DNA of 6,906 nucleotides from an uncultured Coriobacteriales bacterium (GCA_902464015.1 CABQHM010000102.1:1-6906); one strand, 5' to 3'. Shown: positions 1 through 6,513, counted from the first letter of the stretch. Notes: generated from the sequence alone by a model not told the origin. Made by a program: numbers and translations.

Positions 1-216
1 TCTCGGCGGCGCAGTGCACGACGGCGTCGCACCCAGGGACAAGCCCGTCGAGAAGCCCGGCGTCGCAGACGTCGCCCACGACGAGCTCGACCCTGTCCGG
101 CGGCAGCCCGGCGATGTTCTCCCGCCTCCCCGCGTAGGTCAGCTTGTCCAGCACGGTCACATGCACGCCGGGATGGCTCTCCACCACGTGCCGCACGAAG
201 TTCGACCCAATGAACC
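1..216 (-). pseudogene. rmlB: rmlB distal fragment (dTDP-glucose 4,6-dehydratase), cut off from its start by an IS
   Basis: RmlB converts dTDP-glucose to dTDP-4-keto-6-deoxyglucose in the cytoplasm, the second step of dTDP-rhamnose synthesis for surface polysaccharides. On the minus strand this piece reads FIGSNFVRHVVESHPG, then VLDKLTYAGRRENIAGLPPD, then VELVVGDVCD and VVHCAAE at the window edge. These match the first Rossmann-fold segment of RmlB, including the LDKLTYAG block after beta-strand 2. The frame continues beyond base 1, so only about 70 residues are visible. The missing NAD-binding start lies across the insertion sequence at 1693-1750. Upstream of FIGSN the frame enters IS sequence and has no sensible start, so this part is probably not translated. 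Another NAD-dependent sugar-nucleotide epimerase is possible, but LDKLTYAG strongly favours RmlB. Confidence 0.85.
208..216. repeat. Target-site duplication, left copy
   Basis: CAATGAACC directly abuts the left end of the IS and is repeated at 1693-1701. The matching run could be stretched to 12 bases (ACCCAATGAACC). Nine bases fits the usual 8-9 bp of IS256-family elements and gives inverted-repeat tips that match each other. Confidence 0.85.
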
Positions 217-242
217 GATCGCGTCGGAAATGTTGGTGTAAG
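217..242. repeat. IS left terminal inverted repeat
   Basis: The inner half contains the exact core GTTGGTGTAAG (232-242), which recurs in reverse complement at 1667-1677. The outer half shares GTCG and most other positions; about 20 of 26 bases match. This is the likely transposase binding and cleavage end. Confidence 0.8.
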
Positions 243-271
243 CGCTTGTTCTGATCGGCTCTGAACGCGGG

Positions 272-335
272 GCGGCCTTCGCCCTAGAATCTGAAATCGC
301 GACAAGTCAGGTTCGAGGAAGGAAACGAAGGCCGC
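272..335 (+). promoter_or_regulatory. Transposase leader: -10 box plus foldback next to the start codon
   Basis: GCGGCCTTCG (272-281) is perfectly complementary to CGAAGGCCGC (326-335), which ends one base before the transposase ATG. The ribosome binding site GAGGAAGGA (315-323) lies in the loop beside the stem. A candidate -10 box, TAGAAT (285-290), would start transcription near 297, downstream of the left arm. Only transcripts entering from outside the IS would contain both arms and fold over the start region. This is the logic known for IS10 and IS50 protection from read-through. The pairing is seen in the sequence; the function is inference. No good -35 box is visible. Confidence 0.5.
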
Positions 336-1613
336 ATGGAGAATATAGCAGAAATCCCGGCGAGGGCGTGCGCGATGCCCCGGTTCGAGGACGGGGCGAT
401 AAACCTGCAGGAGCTCATCCGCAGGCTCGCCGAGGACGTCGCCAACGGCATCATGGACGCCGAGGCCGACCAGATGTGCGAGGCGACCGGCAACAGCCGG
501 AACGGCTACAGGGCCCGCTCGCTCAAGACCTGCGTGGGCGAGCTGTCCCTGAGGGTGCCCAAGCTGCGCACGGGCAGCTTCTTCCCCGAGGACGTCATCA
601 CCCGCTACCAGCGGGTCGACCGGGCCCTCGCGGCGGCCGTGGCCGAGATGTACGCCACGGGCACGAGCACGCGCAAGGTGTAGAGGGTCGCCGAGAAGAT
701 GGGCGTGTCCAGGCTCTCCAAGGACCAGGTCAGCGCCATTGCGGCCGACCTCGACGCCGACGTCTCCGAGCTCGTGGGCCGCGACCTGTCGGGCTCGCGG
801 GTGCCCTACGTGTGGCTCGACGCCACCTACGTCAAGTGCCGCCGGGAGGGCCGCGTCGCCTCCACCGCCGTGGTCACGGCCATCGGCTGCGACGAGGGCG
901 GCTGGAGGCGCGTGCTGGGCGTCTCGGCGGTGGACACCGAGTCCTACGACTCGTGGCTCGCCTTCCTCAGGGCCGTCAAGTCCAGGGGCGTGCGGGGCGT
1001 CAGGCTCGTCGTCTCCGACGCCCACCCGGGCCTGGTGCGCGCGCTGGGCGAGGTCTTCCAGGGCGCCGCCTGGCAGCGCTGCGTGGTGCACCTCATGCGC
1101 GACTGCATGCGCGAGGCCGGGTCGCGCCCGCTCAGGGCGCGCGTGGGGCGCATCCTGTCGCCCGTGTTCCGCGGGAAGGACGCCGGGGCGGTGGCGGCCA
1201 TGTACCACGTCGCCGTCGAGATGCTCGAGGGGTGCTGCCCCAGGGCGGCGCACGTGCTCGAGGAGGCCGAGCCCGACGCCCTGGCCTACCTGGACTTCCC
1301 GGCGTCGCACTGGAAGCGCCTGCGGACAAACAACCTCCAGGAGCGCACCAACCGGGAGATAAAGCGCCGCTCGAGGGTGGTGCAGGTGTTTCCCTCCGTG
1401 GCCTCCCTGGAGCGCCTGGCGGGCGCGGTCATGTGCGAGCAGGACGACCTGTGGGCCGACTCGCGGTACTTCTCGGAGGCCAGGATGCGCGAGCTCTGCG
1501 AGCCGAGGGCCGCGACGGACGGGGACGAGAGTGACGGGGCGGAGCTGCTGGAGTTCGCGAGGCGGGCGATAGAGTCGAGCCTGGAGCTTGCGGACAGGGT
1601 CGAGGCGGCATAG
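336..1613 (+). pseudogene. IS256-family transposase, interrupted by an amber codon
   Basis: This is a DDE transposase of the Mutator/IS256 group, which cuts and rejoins the IS ends. The frame from ATG 336 to TAG 1611-1613 would give 425 residues, normal for the family, but codon 116 is TAG (681-683). It follows STRKV, where homologues continue into the ExLG-like segment seen here as RVAEKMGVSRLSKDQVS. A single change from CAG would explain it. The catalytic part is otherwise intact: D162 in VWLDATYVKCR, D228 in VVSDAHPGL, the family C-x2-H in QRCVVHLMRD (C249, H252), and E335 in TNNLQERTNREIKRR. Reinitiation at ATG 699 after an AGAGGG sequence could yield the 304-residue catalytic part, but without the N-terminal DNA-binding region. 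The start is supported by GAGGAAGGA 12 bases upstream. Read-through by an amber suppressor cannot be excluded. Confidence 0.88.
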
Positions 1614-1666
1614 TATAGGCGACGTGGTTTCAGGCTGCGGCGAGGCCGCCTCCTTCGGAGCCGAGC

Positions 1667-1692
1667 CTTACACCAACTTTCGCGACACTACC
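1667..1692. repeat. IS right terminal inverted repeat
   Basis: Contains CTTACACCAAC (1667-1677), the exact reverse complement of the left core, followed by outer bases that mostly pair with 217-231. In the interrupted rmlB frame, this end supplies a TAG stop (complement of 1688-1690) right after FIG. Confidence 0.8.
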
Positions 1693-1701
1693 CAATGAAC
1701 C
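1693..1701. repeat. Target-site duplication, right copy
   Basis: Second copy of CAATGAACC, directly after the IS right end; see 208-216. On the minus strand it encodes part of the FIG codons of rmlB, so these codons occur on both sides of the IS. Confidence 0.85.
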
Positions 1702-1750
1702 CGCACCCGCCTGTGACGAGGATGCTCTTGGGATTGAAGTGAGCCGCCAC
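1693..1750 (-). pseudogene. rmlB: rmlB 5' fragment: start and NAD-binding loop
   Basis: Read from GTG 1750, this piece gives (M)AAHFNPKSILVTGGCGFIG, the beginning of RmlB with its Rossmann GGxGxxG dinucleotide-binding loop, and then meets a stop inside the IS. Joined to bases 216 to 1 it rebuilds GGCGFIGSNF without a break. The GTG is preceded by GAGGAG, and the start AAHF is nearly identical in codons to the start of the neighbouring DUF4012 gene, which favours this codon. An in-frame ATG at 1795 would add 15 residues (MDEGDAVTIPEPEES). A start at ATG 1896 would add decapeptide repeats but needs one inserted base near 1806. The gene lies downstream of the DUF4012 gene in the same direction, so they are probably co-transcribed. 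The product is almost certainly non-functional here. Confidence 0.8.
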
Positions 1751-1759
1751 GCTCTCCTC

Positions 1760-1936
1760 AGGTTCGGGGATGGTGACAGCATCCCCCTCGTCCATGAAAG
1801 AGACCCCGCATCCCCCTCACCCGTGAAAGAGACCGCCGTATCACCTTCACGCACGGAGGAAATCGTCGCATCCCCCTCGAACTCGAAAGCAGCCATCACA
1901 TCCCTTTCGCGTTCGGGAGAGACCGCCGCGCCTCAC
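1760..1936 (-). repeat. Degenerate 30-bp tandem repeat array
   Basis: Read on the minus strand, about six units of 30 bases follow one another: roughly 1936-1909, 1908-1879, 1878-1849, 1848-1819, 1818-1790 (29 bases) and 1789-1760. Units begin GAGGGGGATG or a variant, and several share CGGCGGTCTCTTTC. The next 30 bases, 1759-1730, which contain the rmlB GTG start, resemble a further unit. From ATG 1896 (AAAGGG five bases before it) the array reads as decapeptides: EGDATISSVR, EGDTAVSFTG, then EGDA. The 29-base unit lacks one base (CGGGG where its neighbour has CGGCGG), which shifts the frame. With that base restored it would read EGDAAVSFMD, EGDAVTIPEP and continue in frame into rmlB. It is either a decaying N-terminal extension of RmlB or an intergenic repeat. 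Confidence 0.6.
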
Positions 1937-1969
1937 GCACCCACAGGACACCCAAGCGCCCCGCCTCCC

Positions 1970-3844
1970 CTACCGGTAGTCCTGCACCGTCGGGGGGATG
2001 CGCACGCTCAGCTCCTGGGGGGCTTCGGGCGAGACGGTCACGTTGAACGTCATCTCCGCGGGCGCGCCGATCTGGACGTGGGCCTCGCCGCACACCACCT
2101 GCAGCCCCCTGTAGGTCTTGTCGTCGGCAAAGACGAACTGCCCGTTGCTGCTCACAACCTCGATATGGCCGCCTGCGGGCGCATAGAGGTTGAACACCTC
2201 GAGCATATCGTCCTCAGAGATTTTCGCCGGGTTGAAGCCCGTAATATTGGCGTTGCTCGCCTCAAGCTCCTCCGGCGTCATGACATTGGTCAGCCGCAGG
2301 TTACAGAGGTACGTCTTCGAGCCCTCGGCATTGCCCACGGCCTCGCCCATGGAGAAATCGATATTGAGGTACCACTCGAACTTCGACCAGGAGCCGTTGT
2401 TGAGGTAGACGCCGAGCTGGGGCGCGGCGGGGTCGAGGGTCACCTCGCCCGAGGCCCCGAGCCCCTCGATCACGGCCTGCTCGTCGGCATTGGCGCTCCA
2501 CATGAGCAGGTCGCCGCCGTCGATGCCGCGCCTCACGGCCTGCAGCAGGGCCCCCGGGTCCATGGAGGGGACGCCGCCCATGATGCAGTCGAGGGCCGCC
2601 GAGGCCGCCTCGGCGAAGTAGGCGTCCGTGGCGCCGTAGTCGTCGAGGTTCCTCCAGTACGTGTCGTGCATGAGCACGCGCACGGTGCTCTCGCCGTCGA
2701 GCACGGTGCCGTCGCTCGTCTGGGTCCCTTGCGTGAGCCCCATGAGCATCTGCAGGAAGATGGGGTCGATCGCGACGAATCCGTCCACGTGCTCTCCGTT
2801 GGTGGCGGACCACAGCTGGCTGAAGATGTCGCACACGCGGGGAAAGTCGGGGATGCAGTTGGTGTTGACCGACATGTAGCCCACCGACCTGCTGTAGAGC
2901 GCGACCTCCTCGTCGGTCAGGGGCACGCACATCGCCTCGTCGTCGCCCGGGTTCATGAAGTTCCTGACTCCCTCGACCTCGCTCAGGCTGACGAGGCCGT
3001 CTTTCACCTCGACGCGGCAGCACTGCCCGGGAAGGCCGCCGGTGGAGCGGATCTCCACGTTGTTCTGCGCGAGCACGCCGTACACGCGCTCCCCCGACGC
3101 CCCCAGGAGCCCGGGGAGCACCCCGAGCAAGTTTCCGGCCTCGTCCAATTCGCCCGCCAGAGGAGCAAGCTTTTCCTTGGCCATGTCCACGGCCTCGGTG
3201 AGCTGGGCGGCGTGCGTCTCGCCCATGCCGTCGACCGCGGAGGCGGCCTCGTCGAGCACGGGGGCCGCCCGCTTGACGGCGTCGGCCACGGCCTGGATCG
3301 CCGCGACGTCGAACCGGACCCGGTCCGAGCCCTCCGCGACGACGAGCCTGTCGAGCTCGACGGCGGAGAGCGCCTGGGACACGGGCACGAGGGCGCCGTC
3401 CACCAGGCCGGCGAGCATGTCCACGAGAATGCGGGCCGTCTTGACATCCTCGCCCAGGACGGGAATCCATTCAGCAAAGCCCCACAGGGGCCCCTGCATC
3501 TGCGACTGGAAATCCGAGATAGCCACCGAAGTCTCCGACGCAAGCTCGTTGGCGCTCACGAAATCAAGTTCCTTGAACGCAGCAAGTGTCTTGTTGAGCA
3601 AGTCGGACACATCGCTTGCTTTGGCCTTGAGTCCATCGACGATATCAGCCGCCATAGCAGGAGTAGCAGCGCCTATGGCGGCAACAGCCGCCAGGCAGAT
3701 ACCACCCGCGACGAAGGCGCGGCGCGTATGGCTGCGCGGCTGCCCGCTTGAATGCTGGCCGCAGCTCTCCTCGTCTATCGAATCACGAGGCACACATTCA
3801 TCCAAACAAACGCGCTCAGCATCCCGCCTGAAATGAGCCGCCAT
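1970..3844 (-). CDS. DUF4012 domain envelope protein
   Basis: Members of DUF4012 occur in actinobacterial exopolysaccharide and capsule gene clusters; their biochemical role is not established. ATG 3844 is preferred because GGGAGG sits six bases upstream; an earlier in-frame ATG at 3883 has no such site. The 624-residue product has a polar N-terminus of about 40 residues. Then comes RRAFVAGG and a hydrophobic stretch ending ATPAMAAD (residues 41-67), which looks like a Tat-like or Sec signal or membrane anchor. Residues 70-160 form a helical region with the family pattern WGFAEWIPVLGEDVKTAR. The hallmark VYGVLAQNNVEIRSTGGLPG is at 254-273, VNTNCIPDFP at 326-335, and VDGFVAIDPIFLQMLMGLT at 353-371. 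The C-terminus is a beta-rich extracellular-type tail. It lies upstream of rmlB on the same strand, consistent with one polysaccharide operon. The first 400 bases use more A and T than the rest. Family assignment is firm; function is not. Confidence 0.88.
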   Translation of the reverse strand: MAAHFRRDAERVCLDECVPRDSIDEESCGQHSSGQPRSHTRRAFVAGGICLAAVAAIGAATPAMAADIVDGLKAKASDVSDLLNKTLAAFKELDFVSANELASETSVAISDFQSQMQGPLWGFAEWIPVLGEDVKTARILVDMLAGLVDGALVPVSQALSAVELDRLVVAEGSDRVRFDVAAIQAVADAVKRAAPVLDEAASAVDGMGETHAAQLTEAVDMAKEKLAPLAGELDEAGNLLGVLPGLLGASGERVYGVLAQNNVEIRSTGGLPGQCCRVEVKDGLVSLSEVEGVRNFMNPGDDEAMCVPLTDEEVALYSRSVGYMSVNTNCIPDFPRVCDIFSQLWSATNGEHVDGFVAIDPIFLQMLMGLTQGTQTSDGTVLDGESTVRVLMHDTYWRNLDDYGATDAYFAEAASAALDCIMGGVPSMDPGALLQAVRRGIDGGDLLMWSANADEQAVIEGLGASGEVTLDPAAPQLGVYLNNGSWSKFEWYLNIDFSMGEAVGNAEGSKTYLCNLRLTNVMTPEELEASNANITGFNPAKISEDDMLEVFNLYAPAGGHIEVVSSNGQFVFADDKTYRGLQVVCGEAHVQIGAPAEMTFNVTVSPEAPQELSVRIPPTVQDYR

Positions 3845-4022
3845 CAAGAGCCTCCCATGCAAATTGCCCACATACGAGGTCATTTTAGCAAACTAAGTCG
3901 AACGTCCTTGGAGACCCACCGGTGACTACAGTCAAGCCATACAGAAGTGTTGCATGCAGCAGCTCAGGTGACGTTACCCCCCTGCGCCTCCTCATATCCA
4001 CAAGCTTTAGCCTCACGCCAAT

Positions 4023-4041
4023 CCCCGACCTCAGATCGGGG
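4023..4041. other. Short hairpin at the edge of a gene relic
   Basis: CCCCGA (4023-4028) can pair with TCGGGG (4036-4041) across a 7-base loop. No T-run follows on either strand, so it is not a convincing terminator. It sits just before the point where plausible coding sequence of the relic begins, so it may mark the old junction. Between 3845 and 4022 I see no gene. Confidence 0.25.
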
Positions 4042-4340
4042 GCTGCACTTTGTTCCCTGTATGCGGAAGATTTGGCGCCCGACTCGCCGGAGGTGCAGGC
4101 GGTGATCGGTGCCGCGCACCGCAGGGTCGAGTCTGCGAGCGGCGAGAACCAGGCGGCCTATCTCCGTTTGCTGGCGACCCTTGGGGAATCGGGAATGATT
4201 TCCACCCCGCCCCGTCGCTTCTCGGTAACGTGGAGGCGGAGGACTATCTGTCATACGTCAGGTACATCGGAGAGGCCGTGCGGCTCTATGTTGACTCGAC
4301 CGGCTCGGGAGGGGTGCAAACCGTCTGCGGTGCTGGCTAG
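4042..4340 (+). pseudogene. Unrecognised gene remnant, start lost and frameshifted
   Basis: Two neighbouring frames join into one plausible protein end. In the first frame, from about 4045, the sequence reads LYAEDLAPDSPEVQAVIGAA and continues to LLATLGE near 4188. In the second it goes on from about 4191 as GNDFHPAPSLLGNVEAEDYL, then SYVRYIGEAVRLYVDS, and ends GVQTVCGAG with TAG at 4338-4340. One lost base around 4183-4195 explains the change of frame. No start codon with a ribosome binding site and no sensible upstream coding sequence are present, so the 5' part is missing. The pattern APDSPEVQ plus a C-terminal acidic and aromatic helix faintly recalls MerR-type TipAS effector domains, but I cannot assign a family. 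The truncated zinc-ribbon gene follows 55 bases later on the same strand, possibly once an operon. Confidence 0.5.
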
Positions 4341-4395
4341 GTTCCCGGTTAGAGGAGCAATTGGAAAGATAGGAAGCAAAGAAAGGAGCTGCGGC

Positions 4396-4503
4396 ATGGC
4401 CAAACCCGAAAACTGCCCGTCCTGTGGCCAGTCCATGCGCGGCAAACCGACCCCTTGGCCCTCTATACGCCTAGCAGCCCGCTGTCGGCAAGCATCTCCT
4501 TGA
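4396..4503 (+). pseudogene. Truncated zinc-ribbon protein
   Basis: ATG 4396 is preceded by AAAGGAG with a 7-base spacer, a strong ribosome binding site. The product starts MAKPENCPSCGQSMRGK, where CPSC-type cysteines and a following GxxM resemble the first knuckle of small zinc-ribbon proteins. After about residue 20 the sequence looks random (PTPWPSIRLAARCRQASP, ending TGA at 4501-4503). It overlaps the 3' end of the oppositely oriented rloB gene by 41 bases, and no second cysteine pair of a ribbon is found. I read it as the intact start of a gene whose remainder was removed when the neighbouring cassette arrived or by a later deletion. It could still be translated as a 35-residue peptide. 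Confidence 0.5.
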
Positions 4504-5128
4504 CGGGCACCCACAGCTCGGTTGCGGGGTTGTCGAGGTAGTACTCGTATCCACAGTGCTGGGCCTTCCGGAGGCCATTTTCTTTTGCTTTTCGAGACAA
4601 GACCTCCGCCCGCTTTACCGCCGCCGCGGCGTCGTCGACGGAGAGCTTGGCGAGTATCCTTTTAAAGTTGCTTTCGTGCTTGTACTCGTCGAGGCCCTCG
4701 AACCTCTCTCCATAGAGGTTATTGATGGGCTTGAGGTACTGGCCTCGATAGGCGCACGTCGGGCAGTCGCTCTTGTGAAGGACGATCCAGAGCTCGAAGG
4801 TCAGGTTACTGTATGCGTTGACGTACTTGAAGCCGCGGCCGAGCGAGCTGGCCTCCTTCATGCTCTTGAGCGTGTCCTTGAACGAGTTGCTGTGGACTTC
4901 CTCCTCGTCCTCGAAATCGAACACGTGGTACACCTTGGAGCTCTTCTCCAGGTTGGTGTGCGCCTTCGCCCACTTCAGCGGGTTCTTCTGGACCTTTGGG
5001 GTGCAGGCTATTTTACACGTTGCCCTGGGGTCGGAATTGATTGAGTCGCGGAGCCACTCCAGGTACCACCTCTCCGTCTCCCCTTCGACGGTAAAGTAAT
5101 AGCGGGAGTTCGTCTTCCTGTTTGTCAT
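4463..5128 (-). CDS. rloB: RloB-family protein (AbiLii-like, predicted TOPRIM-type effector)
   Basis: RloB proteins are the small partner of an ABC-type ATPase in restriction-linked and abortive-infection modules (RloA/RloB, AbiL) and are thought to be TOPRIM-like nucleases. The 221-residue length is usual for the family. Visible hallmarks are YFTVEGETERWYLEWL at 11-26, with the conserved glutamate motif VEGETE; VFDFEDEEE at 69-77, with the acidic DxxD-like pair at D71 and D74; and SNLTFELWIVLH at 107-118, the family's SNPxFELWLLLH motif. A Cys pair (DCPTC, 121-125) follows. ATG 5128 comes one base after the TAG of the ATPase gene, and AGAGGA lies just upstream within that gene, so translation is probably coupled. 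The C-terminal helix runs to TAG at 4463-4465. All motifs expected of an active protein are present. The nuclease role is inferred from the family. Confidence 0.85.
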   Translation of the reverse strand: MTNRKTNSRYYFTVEGETERWYLEWLRDSINSDPRATCKIACTPKVQKNPLKWAKAHTNLEKSSKVYHVFDFEDEEEVHSNSFKDTLKSMKEASSLGRGFKYVNAYSNLTFELWIVLHKSDCPTCAYRGQYLKPINNLYGERFEGLDEYKHESNFKRILAKLSVDDAAAAVKRAEVLSRKAKENGLRKAQHCGYEYYLDNPATELWVPVKEMLADSGLLGV

Positions 5129-5129
5129 G

Positions 5130-6455
5130 CTATCCTCTCGCCTGCTGTTCGGACTCGAGCATGTGCTCGAACACCGGCGTGAAATCGATGTCGTTGATGG
5201 CCCCGTACCTGTCGAGGAAGTAGCCCTTCATGTAGTCTTTGCCCTGCCGAGCTCCCCCCGGGCCGGTCGTGCCGAAGTCCGAGAGGGAATAGTGCTGGCT
5301 CAGCCCCGTTGCCTCGTCGCGCTCGACGAACTTAATCTCGTCGCGTCGCAGCACGTTGCCGTTGAGGAACACGGGGTTGTGCGTGTCGAAGATGAGCTGG
5401 GCTCCCCGGGTGTTGATGTCGTCGTTGTGGAAGGCGCTGATGATGCTCATGAGCGCCATGGGGTGTATGGACGCGTCGAATTCGTCGATGGCGAGGGTCG
5501 CCCCCGTCTTGATGGCCCTTGCAACGAGGGGGAACATGTCGATGAAGCGCACGGTCCCGAATGACTCGTAGTCCTCGGCCGGGATGGCGATTCCCTTGTC
5601 GCCGTCGCCCGCGAACAGGGAGAAGAGCCTGGGTTCCGACTCTCCCTCGGGGATCATGTAGGCCACCGCGTTGGAGCTGATTCCGAAGGCGCGGGCAGCC
5701 TCGTCGACGGCGCGCTCGACGTAGGGCTCGCTCGTGGCCATCCTGGAGGGTCGGTAAAGGGCTTTCACCCGGTCGGCGCGGTACACCACCATGAATTTCT
5801 TATCGAACCATTCGAGCACGGCATTGGCGACCGACGGACTCACAAAGGTCTTGAGCACGCCGGTGAGGAACAGGTCGGTGCTGCTAAGGTTGGCCGCGAG
5901 GTCCAGGACGGCCTTCTGGTTGCCTTCGAGGCCCCTAGCAAGCCTATCGGCGATGGGGCTTGTCTCCAGGTAGATCGAATCCGGCGTGCGCAGATAGATT
6001 TGCTTGCCGTTGACCGCGAGGGACTCGCTAAGCACATGGCGCTCGTGGTTGGGTTCGCCGAACCGGCCGAGGTCGATCTCCAGCTCGAACTCGTAGAGAT
6101 CACCGTCTGTGAACTTGATTCTGAAGCCCACGGGGCCTTCTCGCCCGAGCGTCGAGTTCGGGATGAGCGATAGGTTTCCCGCAGCGCGGTTCATGCCGGG
6201 CTGTTCGGGGGCGTCGAGGATGTTTCCGCGCCCCACTATCGATCTGAGGGTGTCCATCGCGCCGATGAGCGTGGTTTTGCCGGAAGCGTTTGGGCCATAG
6301 ATGACGGCGCAGGAGAGGCCCCGGTACGTCTTGTCGCCAATCTTCTCGGAATGGACGCTGTAGTCGAGCCCCTTCTGCTTCGGCGCGGGCTCCATCGAGA
6401 ACACCGCTTCATCAGCAAACGACTTGTAGTTCCTAATGGCGAATTCAAGCAGCAT
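5130..6455 (-). CDS. AAA15/OLD-like ABC ATPase of an RloA/AbiLi-type defence module
   Basis: This is the ATPase half of the two-gene module, expected to sense phage infection and to hold or release its RloB partner; in PARIS the related AriA does this with AriB. The 441-residue protein starts MLLEFAIRNYKSFADEAVFS, the typical SMC-like first strand of AAA15 proteins. Walker A is GPNASGKTT at 54-62. An ABC signature-like ESFGT is at 297-301, Walker B is TLAIDEFDASIHP at 320-332, and the H-switch is FDTHNP at 356-361. The middle (residues 65-290) is the variable insert that replaces a coiled coil. ATG 6455 is preceded by GGAG with a 7-base spacer and by a promoter at 6484-6513. The gene runs into rloB with a one-base gap. 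No motif is broken, so it appears functional. Its base use looks less GC-rich than the flanking polysaccharide genes, consistent with acquisition by transfer. Confidence 0.87.
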   Translation of the reverse strand: MLLEFAIRNYKSFADEAVFSMEPAPKQKGLDYSVHSEKIGDKTYRGLSCAVIYGPNASGKTTLIGAMDTLRSIVGRGNILDAPEQPGMNRAAGNLSLIPNSTLGREGPVGFRIKFTDGDLYEFELEIDLGRFGEPNHERHVLSESLAVNGKQIYLRTPDSIYLETSPIADRLARGLEGNQKAVLDLAANLSSTDLFLTGVLKTFVSPSVANAVLEWFDKKFMVVYRADRVKALYRPSRMATSEPYVERAVDEAARAFGISSNAVAYMIPEGESEPRLFSLFAGDGDKGIAIPAEDYESFGTVRFIDMFPLVARAIKTGATLAIDEFDASIHPMALMSIISAFHNDDINTRGAQLIFDTHNPVFLNGNVLRRDEIKFVERDEATGLSQHYSLSDFGTTGPGGARQGKDYMKGYFLDRYGAINDIDFTPVFEHMLESEQQARG

Positions 6456-6483
6456 TGGCAGCCTCCATCTTGTGCTTGGAGAC

Positions 6484-6513
6484 AGTATAATTCATTTTGC
6501 ACGATTTGTGCAA
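6484..6513 (-). promoter_or_regulatory. Promoter of the ATPase-rloB operon
   Basis: On the minus strand TTGCAC (complement of 6508-6513) is followed after 18 bases by TATACT (complement of 6484-6489), a good -35 and -10 pair. The expected start near 6477 leaves a leader of about 20 bases that contains the GGAG ribosome binding site. This is the AT-rich island of an otherwise GC-rich window. A TATAAT also reads on the plus strand at 6486-6491, but no gene follows it in that direction and no -35 box matches. Confidence 0.6.

Larger units (their letters stand above)
217..1692 (+). mobile_element. IS256-family (Mutator-like) insertion sequence inside rmlB
   Basis: A 1476-bp element is bounded by imperfect 26-bp inverted repeats (217-242 and 1667-1692) and flanked by a 9-bp direct duplication (CAATGAACC). 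It holds one transposase gene of the IS256 type, reading opposite to rmlB. The target is the rmlB codons for the GGxGFIGSN motif: the 5' side reads up to FIG and the 3' side resumes with FIGSN. This intact duplication suggests a fairly recent insertion. The transposase gene carries an internal stop, so movement now would need transposase from another copy or amber suppression. The exact ends are inferred by matching repeat tips and duplication; a shift of one to three bases on the right side is possible. Confidence 0.88.

Noticed and set aside
368..1534. A 388-codon open frame overlapping the transposase in another frame.
   Set aside because: Its product is almost entirely Arg, Gly, Ala and Pro, as expected from an out-of-frame reading of GC-rich DNA; the overlapping frame has the DDE motifs.
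1760..1936. CRISPR array.
   Set aside because: The 30-bp units are contiguous and degenerate with no spacers of unique sequence between identical repeats, and no cas genes are nearby.
1739..3751. A 670-codon open frame on the plus strand, antisense to the DUF4012 gene.
   Set aside because: It mirrors the codons of the minus-strand gene, is His/Val/Gly/Arg-rich without domains, and has no ribosome binding site; the minus strand carries the family hallmarks.
3845..3883. Extension of the DUF4012 protein to an upstream ATG at 3883.
   Set aside because: No ribosome binding site precedes it, whereas ATG 3844 has GGGAGG at the right distance.
5127..5564. Plus-strand open frames within the ATPase and rloB genes.
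   Set aside because: They are antisense shadows; the minus-strand frames contain all recognisable motifs.
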